Assembly: GCF_009602535.1 (NCBI RefSeq)
Contig: NZ_WIQI01000003.1
Location: 1-64,000 of the forward strand
Length of the DNA stretch: 64,000 nucleotides
Reading direction: 5' to 3'
From: Ornithinicoccus halotolerans
GTDB taxonomy: Bacteria; Actinomycetota; Actinomycetes; Actinomycetales; Dermatophilaceae
The translations under genes and the position numbers were made by a program. This document shows positions 49,576 through 58,467 of the stretch, one piece after another; position 1 is the stretch's first letter, and every line of letters starts with the position of its first letter. The notes under the pieces are model-generated. The model was not told the DNA's origin, did not search any database, and saw only the letters and a list, made by a program, of their open reading frames with translations.

Positions 49576-50973
49576 CTACTGGCCGTTGCCGACGTAGCGC
49601 GGCTGGGACTGGACGTTGAGCTCGTCCATCCGCACCTTCTCCGCGCCGGCCACCCGCTCGTCGTCGACGGCGATGACGTCGAAGCCCTTGCGGATGTCGG
49701 AGGAGTAGATGTAGCCGTTGTAGTAGTACGCCGACCACGAGCCGCCGAGGATGCGCTGCTCGTCACTGAGCGGGCCGCGCTCGAACCAGGCGAACTCCTC
49801 CGGGTTGGCCGAGTCGGTGAAGTCCCACAGCGAGACACCGCCCTGGTACCAGGCCTGGACCATGATGTCCTTGCCCTTCACCGGGATCAGCGAGCCGTTG
49901 TGGGCCACGCAGTTCTCGGTGGCCTGCTGGTGGCGCGGGATCTTGTAGTAGCTCGCGAACGACAGCTGGCCGCGCGCGTCCAGGTCGTAGATCGCGTTGG
50001 CGCCGCGCTCCGGGCCGGTCGCCTCGTTGCAGGTCGCGCCCGAGCCGCCGCCGAGCTCGTCGGTGAACACCACCTTGTTGGCCTTGCTGTTGAACGTCGC
50101 CGAGTGCCAGAACGAGAAGTTCTCGGTGTCCCGCACCCGCTCGATGACCTGCGGGCTCTCCGGGTGGGTGATGTCGAGGATGATGCCGTCACCCATGCAC
50201 GCCCCGGCAGCCAGGTTCCGTCCCGGGAGGGCGGTGATGTCGTGGCAGCCGGTGGTCTGCCGCGAGTAGTTGTCGCCCGCGTTGCCGCCGCCGTCCTCGG
50301 CGAACAGGTTCGGGGTCGCCACCACCTCGGCCGCCGCTGGGTCGTCGACGGGCACCTCGATGATCGAGATGGAGTCGTGCGGCGGCTGACAGTTCGGGTA
50401 GCTCGAGTTCGGGCTGTAGCTGGAGACGTAGAGGTAGGCGGTCTTGCCGTTCTTCGAAGGCACCAGCGTGTGGGTGTGGGAGCCGCATGCGGTCTTCACG
50501 GCGCCGACGTACTGGGGCTCGGTCGCGTCGCTGATGTCGAAGATCCGCATGCCCTCCCAGTTCCGCTCCGGGTCCCGGTAGCTGCCGGGCTCGCTGGTGC
50601 AGGAGTCGTCGGTCCGGGCGTAGTCGACCGACAGGAACAGCAGGTCGCCGTAGACGCTCACGTCGCCCTGGCCGCCGGGGCACACCACCTGTGCGATCCG
50701 CTCCGGGTTGGCCGGGTCGGCCAGGTCGAACACCTGGAACCCGTTGTAGTTCCCGACGAACGCCTTGCCGTCCTGGAACGCCAGGTCGCTGCCGTAGGCC
50801 TCGGCCAGCGCGCCCTCGTGCGGCACGTTGGCCAGGTGCTCGACGTTGTCGCTGTGGGCCACCTCGTCGACCTCGAGCTCGTGCTCGTCGGCCCAGGCGC
50901 CGCCTGCCCCGCTGGCCACCAGGGCCAGGCCGGCGGCAGCGGACAGCAGCGTGTGCACGCGTCTGCGGCTCAT
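49576..50973 (-). CDS. Secreted LVIVD-repeat beta-propeller protein
   Basis: 465 residues. A signal peptide (RRRVHTLLSAAAGLALVASG, cleavage near AWA) marks export. Four or more LVIVD repeats are visible: GFQVFDLADPANPERI, GMRIFDISDATEPQYV, GIILDITHPESPQVI and GVSLWDFTDSANPEEF. The family folds as a propeller and its function is unknown. ATG 50973 follows GGGAGG. Confidence 0.9.
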   Translation of the reverse strand: MSRRRVHTLLSAAAGLALVASGAGGAWADEHELEVDEVAHSDNVEHLANVPHEGALAEAYGSDLAFQDGKAFVGNYNGFQVFDLADPANPERIAQVVCPGGQGDVSVYGDLLFLSVDYARTDDSCTSEPGSYRDPERNWEGMRIFDISDATEPQYVGAVKTACGSHTHTLVPSKNGKTAYLYVSSYSPNSSYPNCQPPHDSISIIEVPVDDPAAAEVVATPNLFAEDGGGNAGDNYSRQTTGCHDITALPGRNLAAGACMGDGIILDITHPESPQVIERVRDTENFSFWHSATFNSKANKVVFTDELGGGSGATCNEATGPERGANAIYDLDARGQLSFASYYKIPRHQQATENCVAHNGSLIPVKGKDIMVQAWYQGGVSLWDFTDSANPEEFAWFERGPLSDEQRILGGSWSAYYYNGYIYSSDIRKGFDVIAVDDERVAGAEKVRMDELNVQSQPRYVGNGQ

Positions 50974-51133
50974 GTGTCCTCCCGTCATCTCGGGGGACCT
51001 CTGCGCGCGGCCCCCTCCACCGGGTGACGCTAGTAGCGGCACGGCCCCGCTCCCAGGTCCGTGACCGAAGCCGAACCGAACCTTTACCCGGGGAAGAACG
51101 GGCCCGTCGGGAGGCTCGTGATTGGCTGGCCCC

Positions 51134-51973
51134 GTGGCTACCCCTCGACGCCTGCTCGGCACCGGCCTGCTCTGCACCGCGCTCCTCGCCGGCTGCTCCG
51201 GCGGGGACGACCCCGCCCCCGAGGGAGCCGGTAGCGCCGCCGGCACCACCGGCGAGGCCGCCGCGTCCGGCTCCCCCGGGGAGCCGGACAGCTCCGGGAC
51301 GGTGCTGCAGCCGGGACGCCCCGGCGAGGCCAACACCACCCACACCGCCGCCCCGGAGGTGGCGGTGCCGGAGGCCAACGAGGCCGACGTGCGGTTCGCG
51401 CAGGACATGATCCTTCATCACCTGCAGGCGCTGGAGATGGTGGACCTGGTCGAGGGCCGGCTCACCGACCCGCAGGTGGCGGCGCTGGCCGACCGGATCC
51501 GTGCCGCCCAGGCGCCCGAGATCGACACCATGGCCCGCTGGCTGGCCCAGCACGACGCCCCGGTGCCGGAGGCGGCCGAGCAGGCAGGGGTGGACCTGGC
51601 CGAGCTGGGCGCCGAGCCGATGGCGCACGGCAGTGACAGCGGTGACAGCGGTGACAGCGGTGACAGCGGTGACAGCGGTGACAGCGGCCATGGTGACCAC
51701 CACGGCGACCACGGCGGGGGGCACGCGGAGATGCCGGGCATGGCGACCCCCGAGCAGCTGGCCGACCTCGCCGCGGCCGAGGGAGCGGCCGCGGACCGGA
51801 TGTTCCTGGAGCTGATGACCGCCCACCACGAGGGTGGGCTGGTGATGGCCAGCGAGCAGACCGAGTCCGGCGCCGAGCTGGTGATCAGCGAGCTGGCGCT
51901 CGGCGTCTACGCCGAGCAGCAGGCCGAGATCGGGCGGATGGCCGACCTGCAGGAGCGGCTGGCCGGGCGCTGA
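51134..51973 (+). CDS. DUF305 lipoprotein with tandem-repeat linker
   Basis: 279 residues. Lipobox LAGC places the acylated Cys at 21, followed by a low-complexity linker. The DUF305 ferritin-like helical region has FAQDMILHHLQALEMVDLVE and MFLELMTAHHEGGLVMASEQ. Between its two halves is an (Asp-Ser-Gly)n tract and a His/Asp/Gly-rich segment HGDHHGDHGGGH that could bind metal. Function unknown. GTG 51134 is chosen because the signal sequence begins there. Confidence 0.87.
   Translation: MATPRRLLGTGLLCTALLAGCSGGDDPAPEGAGSAAGTTGEAAASGSPGEPDSSGTVLQPGRPGEANTTHTAAPEVAVPEANEADVRFAQDMILHHLQALEMVDLVEGRLTDPQVAALADRIRAAQAPEIDTMARWLAQHDAPVPEAAEQAGVDLAELGAEPMAHGSDSGDSGDSGDSGDSGDSGHGDHHGDHGGGHAEMPGMATPEQLADLAAAEGAAADRMFLELMTAHHEGGLVMASEQTESGAELVISELALGVYAEQQAEIGRMADLQERLAGR
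51633..51686 (+). repeat. Six tandem copies of a 9-bp unit
   Basis: GTGACAGCG is repeated six times without mismatch inside the DUF305 gene, encoding repeated Asp-Ser-Gly. Copy number can change in frame without disrupting the protein. Confidence 0.95.
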
Positions 51974-51981
51974 GGCCGCGC

Positions 51982-52009
51982 GCGGCCGCGGCTGGGAGGT
52001 GGCGGCCGC
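51982..52009. terminator. Hairpin between convergent genes
   Basis: Two copies of the self-complementary octamer GCGGCCGC, 12 bases apart, can pair as an 8-bp stem between the DUF305 and DksA-type genes. Confidence 0.4.
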
Positions 52010-52015
52010 TGCGGC

Positions 52016-52339
52016 TCAGCTGTGCTGCAGGCACCGGGTGGCCCACGGCCGGGCCTCGAGCCGGGCCTCCCCGATCGGCCCGTCGCACTCGTCGCAGCGA
52101 CCGTAGCTGCCGTCCTCCAGCTTGGCCAGCGCCCGACGGACCTTCTCGAGGATGGCGGCCAGGTTGTCGTGGGCGGTCACCGCGCTGAGCCGGTCCACTG
52201 CCATGGCGGTGCCGTCCCCGACCCGCTTGCCGAAGGAGATGGCGCCGAGGTCCTGCTGCGGCCGGGTCAGCTGCTCCATCTCGGCGAGCAGCTCGGTCTC
52301 CTTGGCGCGCAGCGCCTCCTCCAGCTGTGACGGCCTCAT
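52016..52339 (-). CDS. DksA/TraR-type zinc finger protein
   Basis: 107 residues. A helical N-terminus (coiled coil about 5-30) and a C-terminal finger with Cys82, Cys85, Cys103 and His106 (GRCDECDGPIGEARLEARPW, then ATRCLQH). The fourth ligand is His, not the usual Cys. DksA-type proteins enter the RNA polymerase secondary channel; whether this one does is unknown. ATG 52339 has CATGCT six bases upstream. Confidence 0.85.
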   Translation of the reverse strand: MRPSQLEEALRAKETELLAEMEQLTRPQQDLGAISFGKRVGDGTAMAVDRLSAVTAHDNLAAILEKVRRALAKLEDGSYGRCDECDGPIGEARLEARPWATRCLQHS

Positions 52340-52380
52340 CGGCCCAGCATGCCACCGCGCCGGCCGTCCCAGGCGGACCG

Positions 52381-53486
52381 TCAGTAGAGGCGACGGTCGG
52401 AGACCCGGGCGTACTGCGGCGGCCAGCTGACCGCGCCCTCGGCGGCGAGCGCCACCGCGGCGCGGTGCCACCACCGCGGGTCCGCCAGCGCGCCGCGAGC
52501 CAGCAGCACCGCGTCGGCCTGGCCGGAGCGCAGCACGTGCTCGGCCTGGTGCGGCTCGGTGATCATGCCGACGGCGCCGGTGGCGACGCCGGCCTCGCGC
52601 CGGACCCGCTCGGCGAACCCGGTCTGGTACCCCGGACCCATGGGGATGTCGGGCTTGGCCAGGTTGCCGCCGGAGGAGACGTCGACCAGGTCCACGCCGC
52701 GCTCGGCGGCCCGCCGGGCCAGCTCGACGGTGCGGACCAGGTCACCCTCGACGCCGCCGGGAGCCTCCGCGGACCAGTCGGTGGCCGACACCCGCAGCAG
52801 CACCGGCATCGAGTCCGGCACGGCGGCGCGCACCGCGTCGACGACCTCGAGCGTGAGCCGGTCGCGGCCGGCGTCGTCCCCGCCGTAGCGGTCGGTGCGG
52901 GTGTTGACCAGCGGGCTGCGGAACTGGTGCAGCAGGTAGCCGTGCGCCCCGTGGACCTCCACGGTGTCGAAGCCGGCGTCGACGGCCAGCCGTGCGGCGT
53001 TCCCGAACGCGGCGACGACAGCGGCCACCTCGTCCTCGGCCAGGGCACGGGGGGCGGCGTAGCCCTCGAACGGCTCGGTGGTCGGCCCGACCGGCTCCCA
53101 GCCACCCTCCCGGGCCGGCACGGTGCCCGACTGCGGGCTGAACGGCGGCCAGGCCGAGCCCTTGCGCCCGGCGTGGGCCAGCTGGACACCGATGCGGCTG
53201 CCCCGGGCGTGCACGAAGTCCACGACCCGCCGCCAGGCGGCGACGTGCCCCTCGTCCCACAGCCCGGCGTCCCACGGAGAGATCCGCCCCTCCGGGGTGA
53301 CGGCCGCGGCCTCGGTGAGGATCAGCGGCGCCCCGCCGGTGGCGAACCCGCCCAGGTGCACCAGATGCCAGTCGGTGACGGTGCCCGGGTCGCGAGGTCG
53401 CAGGAGTACTGGCACATCGGGGCGACCCAGGCGCGGTGGCCCAGCGTCAGCCCCCGGAGGGTGAGGGGATCGAACAGCAGGCTCAT
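52381..53486 (-). pseudogene. Old Yellow Enzyme (YqjM-type) gene with a one-base frameshift
   Basis: The start MSLLFDPLTLRGLTLGHRAW and active-site AWVAPMCQYSCD (Cys25, Tyr27) are in one frame. From TVTDWHLVHLGGFATGGAPL to the end, including EVHGAHGYLLHQF with the FMN/substrate His pair, the protein continues in another. Total length is 1106 bases; adding one base gives a 368-residue protein of normal size. The break is near 53393: on the minus strand CTCGCGACC reads as CTCGGCGACC if one G is restored, giving DLGDPGTVTDW. It is either a real loss of function or a sequencing error in a G run. Confidence 0.85.
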
Positions 53487-53543
53487 GGGCGCTATCCTCC
53501 CCGGTGGCTGCCGGCGGGGACGCACCGGCCCGGGCGGGTGCGG

Positions 53544-54380
53544 CTACTCCTCCTCGAGGGTGCGCACCGCGCGGGCCTGCCGGGCCCGCTCGGCGACGTC
53601 CTCGGCGGCCGGGTAGGTGATCTCCTCCAGGCACAGCCCGTGCGGCGCCATCACGGTGACGGCGGGGTCGCGCCGCCCGGCGTCCCGCACCCGGGCGGGC
53701 CATTCCGGGTCGCGGCGGCCCTCCCCCACCGGCACGACCGCGCCCACCAGCGCCCGCACCATCGAGTGGCAGAACGCGTCGGCGACCACGGTCCCGACCA
53801 GGATCCCGTCCGGCTGCCGCTCCCAGCGGTACTCCAGCAGGGTGCGCACCGTGGTGGCGCCCTCGCGGGGCTTGCAGAACGCCGCGAAGTCGTGCAGCCC
53901 GGTCAGCGCGGCCGCGGCGGCGGTCATGGCGCGCTCGTCCAGCGGCCGACGGTGGCGCACCGTCTCGCGGCGGCGCAGCGGGTCGGCGGCGGCGGGGTGG
54001 TCGCACAACCGGTAGGAGTAGCGGCGGTGCAGCGCGGAGAACCGCGCGTCGAAGCCCTCGGGGGCCCGGGAGACGTGCCGGACCACGATGTCGGGTGGCA
54101 GCACCCCGACCAGCCGGGTGAGCGCGGCCTCCTCGGGGGTGCGCGACGAGCGCCCCGGCAGCGCGGCCCACTGCGCGTCGGGCACGTCCACGTGGCACAC
54201 CGACCCGCGCGCGTGCACCCCGGCGTCGGTGCGGCCGCCCACCGTCAGCCGCGGCGGGTCGGTGCGCAGGACCGTGCCCAGCCCCGCGGCCAGCTCCCCC
54301 TCCACGGTGCGGCGGCCGGGCTGGGCCGCCCAGCCGCTGAAGTCGGTGCCGTCGTAGCCGAGGTCGATGCGGATGCGCAC
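53544..54380 (-). CDS. truA: tRNA pseudouridine synthase A
   Basis: 278 residues. It makes pseudouridine at tRNA positions 38-40. The catalytic Asp is in LTVGGRTDAGVHARG; RYSYRLCD and FCHSMVRALVGAVV are also conserved. GTG 54380 has TACGGT six bases upstream. A strong terminator separates it from rplQ, so it is probably a separate leaderless transcript and not the end of the alpha operon. Confidence 0.95.
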   Translation of the reverse strand: MRIRIDLGYDGTDFSGWAAQPGRRTVEGELAAGLGTVLRTDPPRLTVGGRTDAGVHARGSVCHVDVPDAQWAALPGRSSRTPEEAALTRLVGVLPPDIVVRHVSRAPEGFDARFSALHRRYSYRLCDHPAAADPLRRRETVRHRRPLDERAMTAAAAALTGLHDFAAFCKPREGATTVRTLLEYRWERQPDGILVGTVVADAFCHSMVRALVGAVVPVGEGRRDPEWPARVRDAGRRDPAVTVMAPHGLCLEEITYPAAEDVAERARQARAVRTLEEE

Positions 54381-54386
54381 CCCTCG

Positions 54387-54392
54387 ACCGTA
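54387..54392 (-). promoter_or_regulatory. -10 element for leaderless truA mRNA
   Basis: TACGGT on the minus strand, six bases before GTG 54380, and downstream of the rplQ terminator. Confidence 0.5.
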
Positions 54393-54436
54393 TCGCCGAC
54401 CGGCGGCGCTGACACGGCGCTCCCGGTCCGGACGCA

Positions 54437-54471
54437 CCGGAGCCCGGCACCGTGACGGTGCCGGGCTCCGG
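54437..54471 (-). terminator. Terminator of the alpha ribosomal operon
   Basis: A perfect 16-bp stem with a three-base loop (TGA), 24 bases after the rplQ stop. Confidence 0.75.
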
Positions 54472-54494
54472 GACGTGCCGGGTGGTTGCGCCGC

Positions 54495-55190
54495 TCAGGC
54501 CTTGTCCGACTCCTCGGACGCCGGCTGCTGCGAGCCGGCCTCGCCCTCGCTCGCCTCGCCGCTGTCGACGGGGTCCTCGGACTTGGTGTTGGCAGCCTCG
54601 GTGACGTCCTCGTCCTCGGTCGGCTCCTCGTTGACCTCGACGGTCTCGGCCGGGGCGGCCACGTCGCTGGTGTCCTCGGCGGCCTGCTCCTCCTCGGCGG
54701 TCAGCCCCTCGGCCTCGGCGGCCTGCGCGGCCGCGGCCGCGTTGGCCTCCTCCCGGGACTCCTCGGAGGACTGGTCGCGGGAGGAGCGCCGGGTGGCGCC
54801 CTCGGCCTGCTGCACGACCTGCTTGCGGGCGACCGGCTCACGCACCAGCTCGATCACGGCCATCGGGGCGTTGTCGCCCTTGCGCGGCGCGACCTTGGTG
54901 ATGCGGGTGTAGCCGCCGTTGCGCTCGGACATGTCCGGCGCGATCTCAGTGAACAGCCGGTGCACCGCTGCCTTGTCGCGCACGATCGCCAGCACCTTGC
55001 GACGGTTGTGCAGGTCGCCGCGCTTGGCGAAGGTGACCAGCCGCTCGGCCAGCGGCCGCAGGCGCTTGGCCTTGGCCTCGGTGGTGGTGATGCGGTCGTG
55101 CTCGAACAGGGCGGTGGCGAGGTTGGACAGCATCAGGCGCTCGTGCGCCGGACCGCCGCCGAGGCGCGGGCCCTTCTTCGGGGTAGGCAT
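54495..55190 (-). CDS. rplQ: 50S ribosomal protein L17 with long acidic tail
   Basis: 231 residues against about 120-130 in most bacteria. The L17 core covers residues 1-120 ([37 protein letters not shown]). Beyond it is a tail of about 105 residues rich in Glu, Ala, Ser and Thr, likely disordered. Acidic tails on L17 are known in some actinobacteria; their role is unclear. Confidence 0.96.
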   Translation of the reverse strand: MPTPKKGPRLGGGPAHERLMLSNLATALFEHDRITTTEAKAKRLRPLAERLVTFAKRGDLHNRRKVLAIVRDKAAVHRLFTEIAPDMSERNGGYTRITKVAPRKGDNAPMAVIELVREPVARKQVVQQAEGATRRSSRDQSSEESREEANAAAAAQAAEAEGLTAEEEQAAEDTSDVAAPAETVEVNEEPTEDEDVTEAANTKSEDPVDSGEASEGEAGSQQPASEESDKA

Positions 55191-55213
55191 GGGTCGTATC
55201 TCCTAGCGAACGG

Positions 55214-56242
55214 TCAGTACTGCTCGTCCTCGGCGAAGGCGGCGTCGCCCTCGTCCTCCGCGACCGGGTCCTCGCGGTAGTCCGCCTGGCTCGGGTCGAA
55301 CCCGGGCGGGCTGTCCTTGAGGGCCAGGCCCATCTCGGCCAGCTTCTCCTTGACCTCGTCGATCGACTTGGCACCGAAGTTGCGGATGTCGAGCAGGTCG
55401 GCCTCGCTGCGGCCCACCAGCTCACCCACGGTGTGGATGCCCTCGCGCTTGAGGCAGTTGTAGGAGCGGACGGTCAGGTCCAGGTCCTCGATGGGCAGCG
55501 CCAGGTCGGAGGCGAGCGCCGCGTCGCCGGCCGACGGGCCGACCTCGATGCCCTCGGCCTCGACGTTGAGCTCACGGGCCAGGCCGAACAGCTCGACCAG
55601 GGTCTTGCCGGCCGAGGCCAGCGCGTCCCGCGGCGCCATCGAGTTCTTGGTCTCGACGTCGACGATCAGCTTGTCGAAGTCGGTGCGCTGCTCGACACGG
55701 GTCGCCTCGACCTTGTAGGTCACCGACAGCACCGGCGAGTAGATGGAGTCGACCGGGATGCGCCCGATCTCCTGCTCGGCCGACTTGTTCTGCTGGGCGG
55801 AGACGTAGCCGCGACCGCGCTCGACGGTGAGCTCCATCTCCACCTTGCCGGAGTCGTTCAGCGTGGCGACGTGCAGGTCCGGGTTGTGGACCTCCACCCC
55901 GGCCGGCGGGGCGATGTCAGCGGCGGTGACGGCGCCGGCGCCCTGCTTGCGCAGGTACATCACGACCGGCTCGTCGTGCTCGCTGGAGACGACCAGGTCC
56001 TTGAGGTTGAGGATGATCTCGGTGACGTCCTCCTTGACCCCAGGGATCGTGGAGAACTCGTGGAGCACGCCGTCGATGCGGATGCTGGTGACGGCGGCGC
56101 CGGGGATGCTGGACAGCAGGGTCCGGCGCAGCGAGTTGCCGAGGGTGTAGCCGAAGCCCGGCTCCAGCGGCTCGATGGAGAACCGGGACCGGGAGTCGGA
56201 GACGACCTCCTCGGAGAGGGTGGGACGCTGAGCGATCAGCAC
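55214..56242 (-). CDS. rpoA: DNA-directed RNA polymerase alpha subunit
   Basis: 342 residues. The N-terminal dimerisation domain has [20 protein letters not shown]; the C-terminal DNA- and activator-binding domain has [20 protein letters not shown] then [15 protein letters not shown]. It ends in an acidic tail. GTG 56242 is used, since homologues begin with LIAQRPTL. A 152-base leader with three perfect hairpins separates it from rpsD. Confidence 0.97.
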   Translation of the reverse strand: MLIAQRPTLSEEVVSDSRSRFSIEPLEPGFGYTLGNSLRRTLLSSIPGAAVTSIRIDGVLHEFSTIPGVKEDVTEIILNLKDLVVSSEHDEPVVMYLRKQGAGAVTAADIAPPAGVEVHNPDLHVATLNDSGKVEMELTVERGRGYVSAQQNKSAEQEIGRIPVDSIYSPVLSVTYKVEATRVEQRTDFDKLIVDVETKNSMAPRDALASAGKTLVELFGLARELNVEAEGIEVGPSAGDAALASDLALPIEDLDLTVRSYNCLKREGIHTVGELVGRSEADLLDIRNFGAKSIDEVKEKLAEMGLALKDSPPGFDPSQADYREDPVAEDEGDAAFAEDEQY

Positions 56243-56292
56243 GGTGTTCTTCCTTTCCACGGGCGCCCGCCATATGACGCCTCGTGAGCTGA

Positions 56293-56307
56293 CGGGACCA
56301 TGTCCCG
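56293..56307 (-). other. Third hairpin of the rpoA leader
   Basis: CGGGAC-CAT-GTCCCG, a perfect 6-bp stem with a three-base loop, 51 bases before the rpoA start. Confidence 0.5.
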
Positions 56308-56310
56308 CCG

Positions 56311-56340
56311 ACCGGCGGCGGCTCGGTCCGCGCCGCCGGT
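56311..56340 (-). other. Second hairpin of the rpoA leader
   Basis: A perfect 10-bp stem (ACCGGCGGCG and its complement) with a ten-base loop, directly between the other two hairpins. Confidence 0.55.
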
Positions 56341-56345
56341 GGTGC

Positions 56346-56388
56346 GGTAGCGGCGCGCCCACCCAGCTGAGGTGGGCGCGCCGCTACC
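56346..56388 (-). terminator. 18-bp perfect hairpin between rpsD and rpoA
   Basis: Arms at 56346-56363 and 56371-56388 are exact complements with a seven-base loop (CAGCTGA). It begins six bases after the rpsD stop. It may terminate transcription, or act as an attenuator or RNA-processing site that sets rpoA relative to S4. Confidence 0.65.
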
Positions 56389-56394
56389 GGATGG

Positions 56395-57003
56395 TCAGTT
56401 CTTGGAGTAGAGCTCGACGATCAGCTGCTCGGTGAGGATCGTGTCGATCTGCTCCCGGGTGGGCTGCTGGTGGATCAGGATCCGCAGCGAGCCGGGCACG
56501 ACCTTCATCCAGGCCGGGACCGGGCGGTCGCCGTAGGTCTGCCGCGCCAGCTCGAACGGGAACAGCTCGACCGACTGCGGCCGGACCTCGATGATGTCGT
56601 AGGCCTCCACCCGGTAGGACGGGACGTCCACGCGCTTGCCGTTGACCATGAAGTGGCCGTGGGTGACCAGCTGCCGGGCGGCCCGGCGGGTGCGGGCCAG
56701 GCCGGCGCGGTAGACGACGTTGTCCAGCCGGGACTCCAGGATGGTCAGCAGGTTGTGACCGGTCTGGCCGGGGCGGCGGGCCGCCTCCTCGTAGTAGCGG
56801 CGGAACTGCTTCTCCATCACCCCGTAGGTGAAGCGGGCCTTCTGCTTCTCCTGCAGCTGGGTGAGGTACTCCTTCTCCTGGGTCCGGCGCCGGCCGTGCT
56901 GGCCGGGCGGGAACGGACGCAGGTCGAAGTTCTTGTCGCCGCCGACCAGGTCGGTCTTCAGGCGGCGGGACTTCTTGGTGATGGGTCCGGTGTAACGAGC
57001 CAT
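56395..57003 (-). CDS. rpsD: 30S ribosomal protein S4
   Basis: 202 residues. ARYTGPITKKSRRLKTDL, KARFTYGVMEKQFRRYYEEA and the S4 RNA-binding domain RAARQLVTHGHFMVNGKRVD are present. S4 nucleates 30S assembly and is often the repressor of its own operon. The N-terminal zinc Cys cluster of some S4 proteins is absent (C-minus form). Confidence 0.97.
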   Translation of the reverse strand: MARYTGPITKKSRRLKTDLVGGDKNFDLRPFPPGQHGRRRTQEKEYLTQLQEKQKARFTYGVMEKQFRRYYEEAARRPGQTGHNLLTILESRLDNVVYRAGLARTRRAARQLVTHGHFMVNGKRVDVPSYRVEAYDIIEVRPQSVELFPFELARQTYGDRPVPAWMKVVPGSLRILIHQQPTREQIDTILTEQLIVELYSKN

Positions 57004-57025
57004 GTCTTCCTCTACCTTCCCGCGC

Positions 57026-57433
57026 TCAGACTCGACGCTTCTTCGGCGGGCGAACGCCGTTGTGGGCCTGCGGGGTGACGTCCTGGATCGCGCCGACCTC
57101 CAGGCCGGCCGCGGTCAGCGAACGGATCGCGGTCTCCCGGCCCGAGCCCGGGCCCTTGACGAACACGTCGACCTTGCGCATGCCGTGCTCCATGGCGCGG
57201 CGGGCGGCGGCCTCGGCGGCCATCTGGGCGGCGTACGGGGTGGACTTGCGCGAGCCCTTGAACCCGACCTGGCCCGAGGAGGCCCAGGCGATCACCGCGC
57301 CGGACGGGTCGGTGATGGACACGATGGTGTTGCTGAACGTGCTCTTGATGTGAGCCTGCCCGTAGGCGACGTTCTTCTTCTCCTTGCGGCGCACCTTGCG
57401 GGTGCTGGCCGTGCTACGGCTCTTGGGGGGCAT
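57026..57433 (-). CDS. rpsK: 30S ribosomal protein S11
   Basis: 135 residues. [20 protein letters not shown] and [15 protein letters not shown] then [18 protein letters not shown] are diagnostic. It lies between rpsM and rpsD in the standard order. Confidence 0.97.
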   Translation of the reverse strand: MPPKSRSTASTRKVRRKEKKNVAYGQAHIKSTFSNTIVSITDPSGAVIAWASSGQVGFKGSRKSTPYAAQMAAEAAARRAMEHGMRKVDVFVKGPGSGRETAIRSLTAAGLEVGAIQDVTPQAHNGVRPPKKRRV

Positions 57434-57468
57434 TCAGTTACTCCTGACGAATCGGGGCAGCGCCGGCC

Positions 57469-57846
57469 TTACCGGCCGGCCTTCTTCTTGCCGGCGACGG
57501 TGCGCTTGGGGCCCTTGCGGGTGCGCGCGTTGGTCTTGGTCCGCTGGCCGTGCACGGGCAGTCCGCGGCGGTGCCGCAGGCCCTGGTAGCTGCCGATCTC
57601 CACCTTGCGGCGGATGTCGGCCGCGACCTCACGGCGCAGGTCACCCTCGAGGCGGTAGTTGCCCTCGAGGTGGTCACGCAGCGCGATGAGCTGCTCGTCC
57701 GTCAGGTCCTTGACGCGGGTGGACGGGTCGACCCCGGCCTGTTCCAGCGTCTCCTTCGCGCGGGTGCGTCCCACGCCGAAGATGTAGGTGAGGCCGACCT
57801 CGACGCGCTTCTCGCGCGGCAGGTCGACTCCGATGAGACGTGCCAT
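57469..57846 (-). CDS. rpsM: 30S ribosomal protein S13
   Basis: 125 residues. [38 protein letters not shown] and [23 protein letters not shown] 57846 follows CAGGAG. The long gap before it (to rpmJ) is unusual for this operon. Confidence 0.97.
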   Translation of the reverse strand: MARLIGVDLPREKRVEVGLTYIFGVGRTRAKETLEQAGVDPSTRVKDLTDEQLIALRDHLEGNYRLEGDLRREVAADIRRKVEIGSYQGLRHRRGLPVHGQRTKTNARTRKGPKRTVAGKKKAGR

Positions 57847-58048
57847 CTGGCGGTTCTCCTGTTGTCGTGCGGAGGTCTGGTGCAGCACCGGTCCGCGTCC
57901 TCTGGTGGGCCCGGGGGCCCGGGGGCCCGTGCGGTCCTCGGCCTCCGTGCCGAGGGTGACGTCCCGCCTGTCGGGGGGCGGGTGCTGCCTGCTTCTCTTC
58001 AGGTATGGCGCTCGCGAGGATCCGCGACGCGTGCTGGTCGGGAGCTGC
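57847..58048 (-). other. 202-base intergenic region between rpmJ and rpsM
   Basis: No gene is seen. It contains three tandem copies of an 8-bp unit GGGCCCGG (57907-57930, last base variant), able to form alternative stems, and a CCTCGG/CCGAGG hairpin near 57937. A promoter or leader for rpsM is possible but not evident. Confidence 0.4.
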
Positions 58049-58162
58049 TCAGCCCTGGCGCTGCTTGTGGCGCAGGTTGTCGCAGATCACCATGATCCGG
58101 CCGTGCCGGCGGATCACCTTGCACTTGTCGCAGATCTTCTTGACGCTCGGCTGAACCTTCAT
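58049..58162 (-). CDS. rpmJ: 50S ribosomal protein L36
   Basis: 37 residues: [20 protein letters not shown] then [17 protein letters not shown]. Zinc ligands Cys11, Cys14, Cys27 and His32 are all present, so this is the zinc-binding (C-plus) form. Confidence 0.97.
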   Translation of the reverse strand: MKVQPSVKKICDKCKVIRRHGRIMVICDNLRHKQRQG

Positions 58163-58245
58163 GCGTTCGCTGCCGTCTCTCGATCTCTGGGTGGTCAGGG
58201 TCTGGGTGTGCACGCGGCAGTCCGGGGCGCGGGTCCCCGGGCTGC

Positions 58246-58467
58246 TCAGCGGTAGCGGAAGACGATCCGGCCGCGAGTGAGGTCGTACGGGCTGAGCTCC
58301 ACCACGACCCGGTCCTCGGGGAGGATCCGGATGTAGTGCTGACGCATCTTCCCGGAGATGTGAGCCAGCACGGTGTGACCGTTGGTCAGCTCGACCCGGA
58401 AGTTCGCGTTCGGGAGGGCCTCCACCACGGTGCCCTCGATCTCAATGACGCCGTCCTTCTTCGCCAT
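58246..58467 (-). CDS. infA: Translation initiation factor IF-1
   Basis: 73 residues, the S1-like OB fold: [20 protein letters not shown] and [23 protein letters not shown] 58467 follows GGAGGAC. It opens the infA-rpmJ-rpsM-rpsK-rpsD-rpoA-rplQ group. Confidence 0.98.
   Translation of the reverse strand: MAKKDGVIEIEGTVVEALPNANFRVELTNGHTVLAHISGKMRQHYIRILPEDRVVVELSPYDLTRGRIVFRYR

Noticed and set aside
51982-52009. Two GCGGCCGC octamers as a recombination or attachment site
   Set aside because: Such self-complementary octamers are expected in GC-rich DNA, and nothing nearby suggests integration. A terminator role is simpler.
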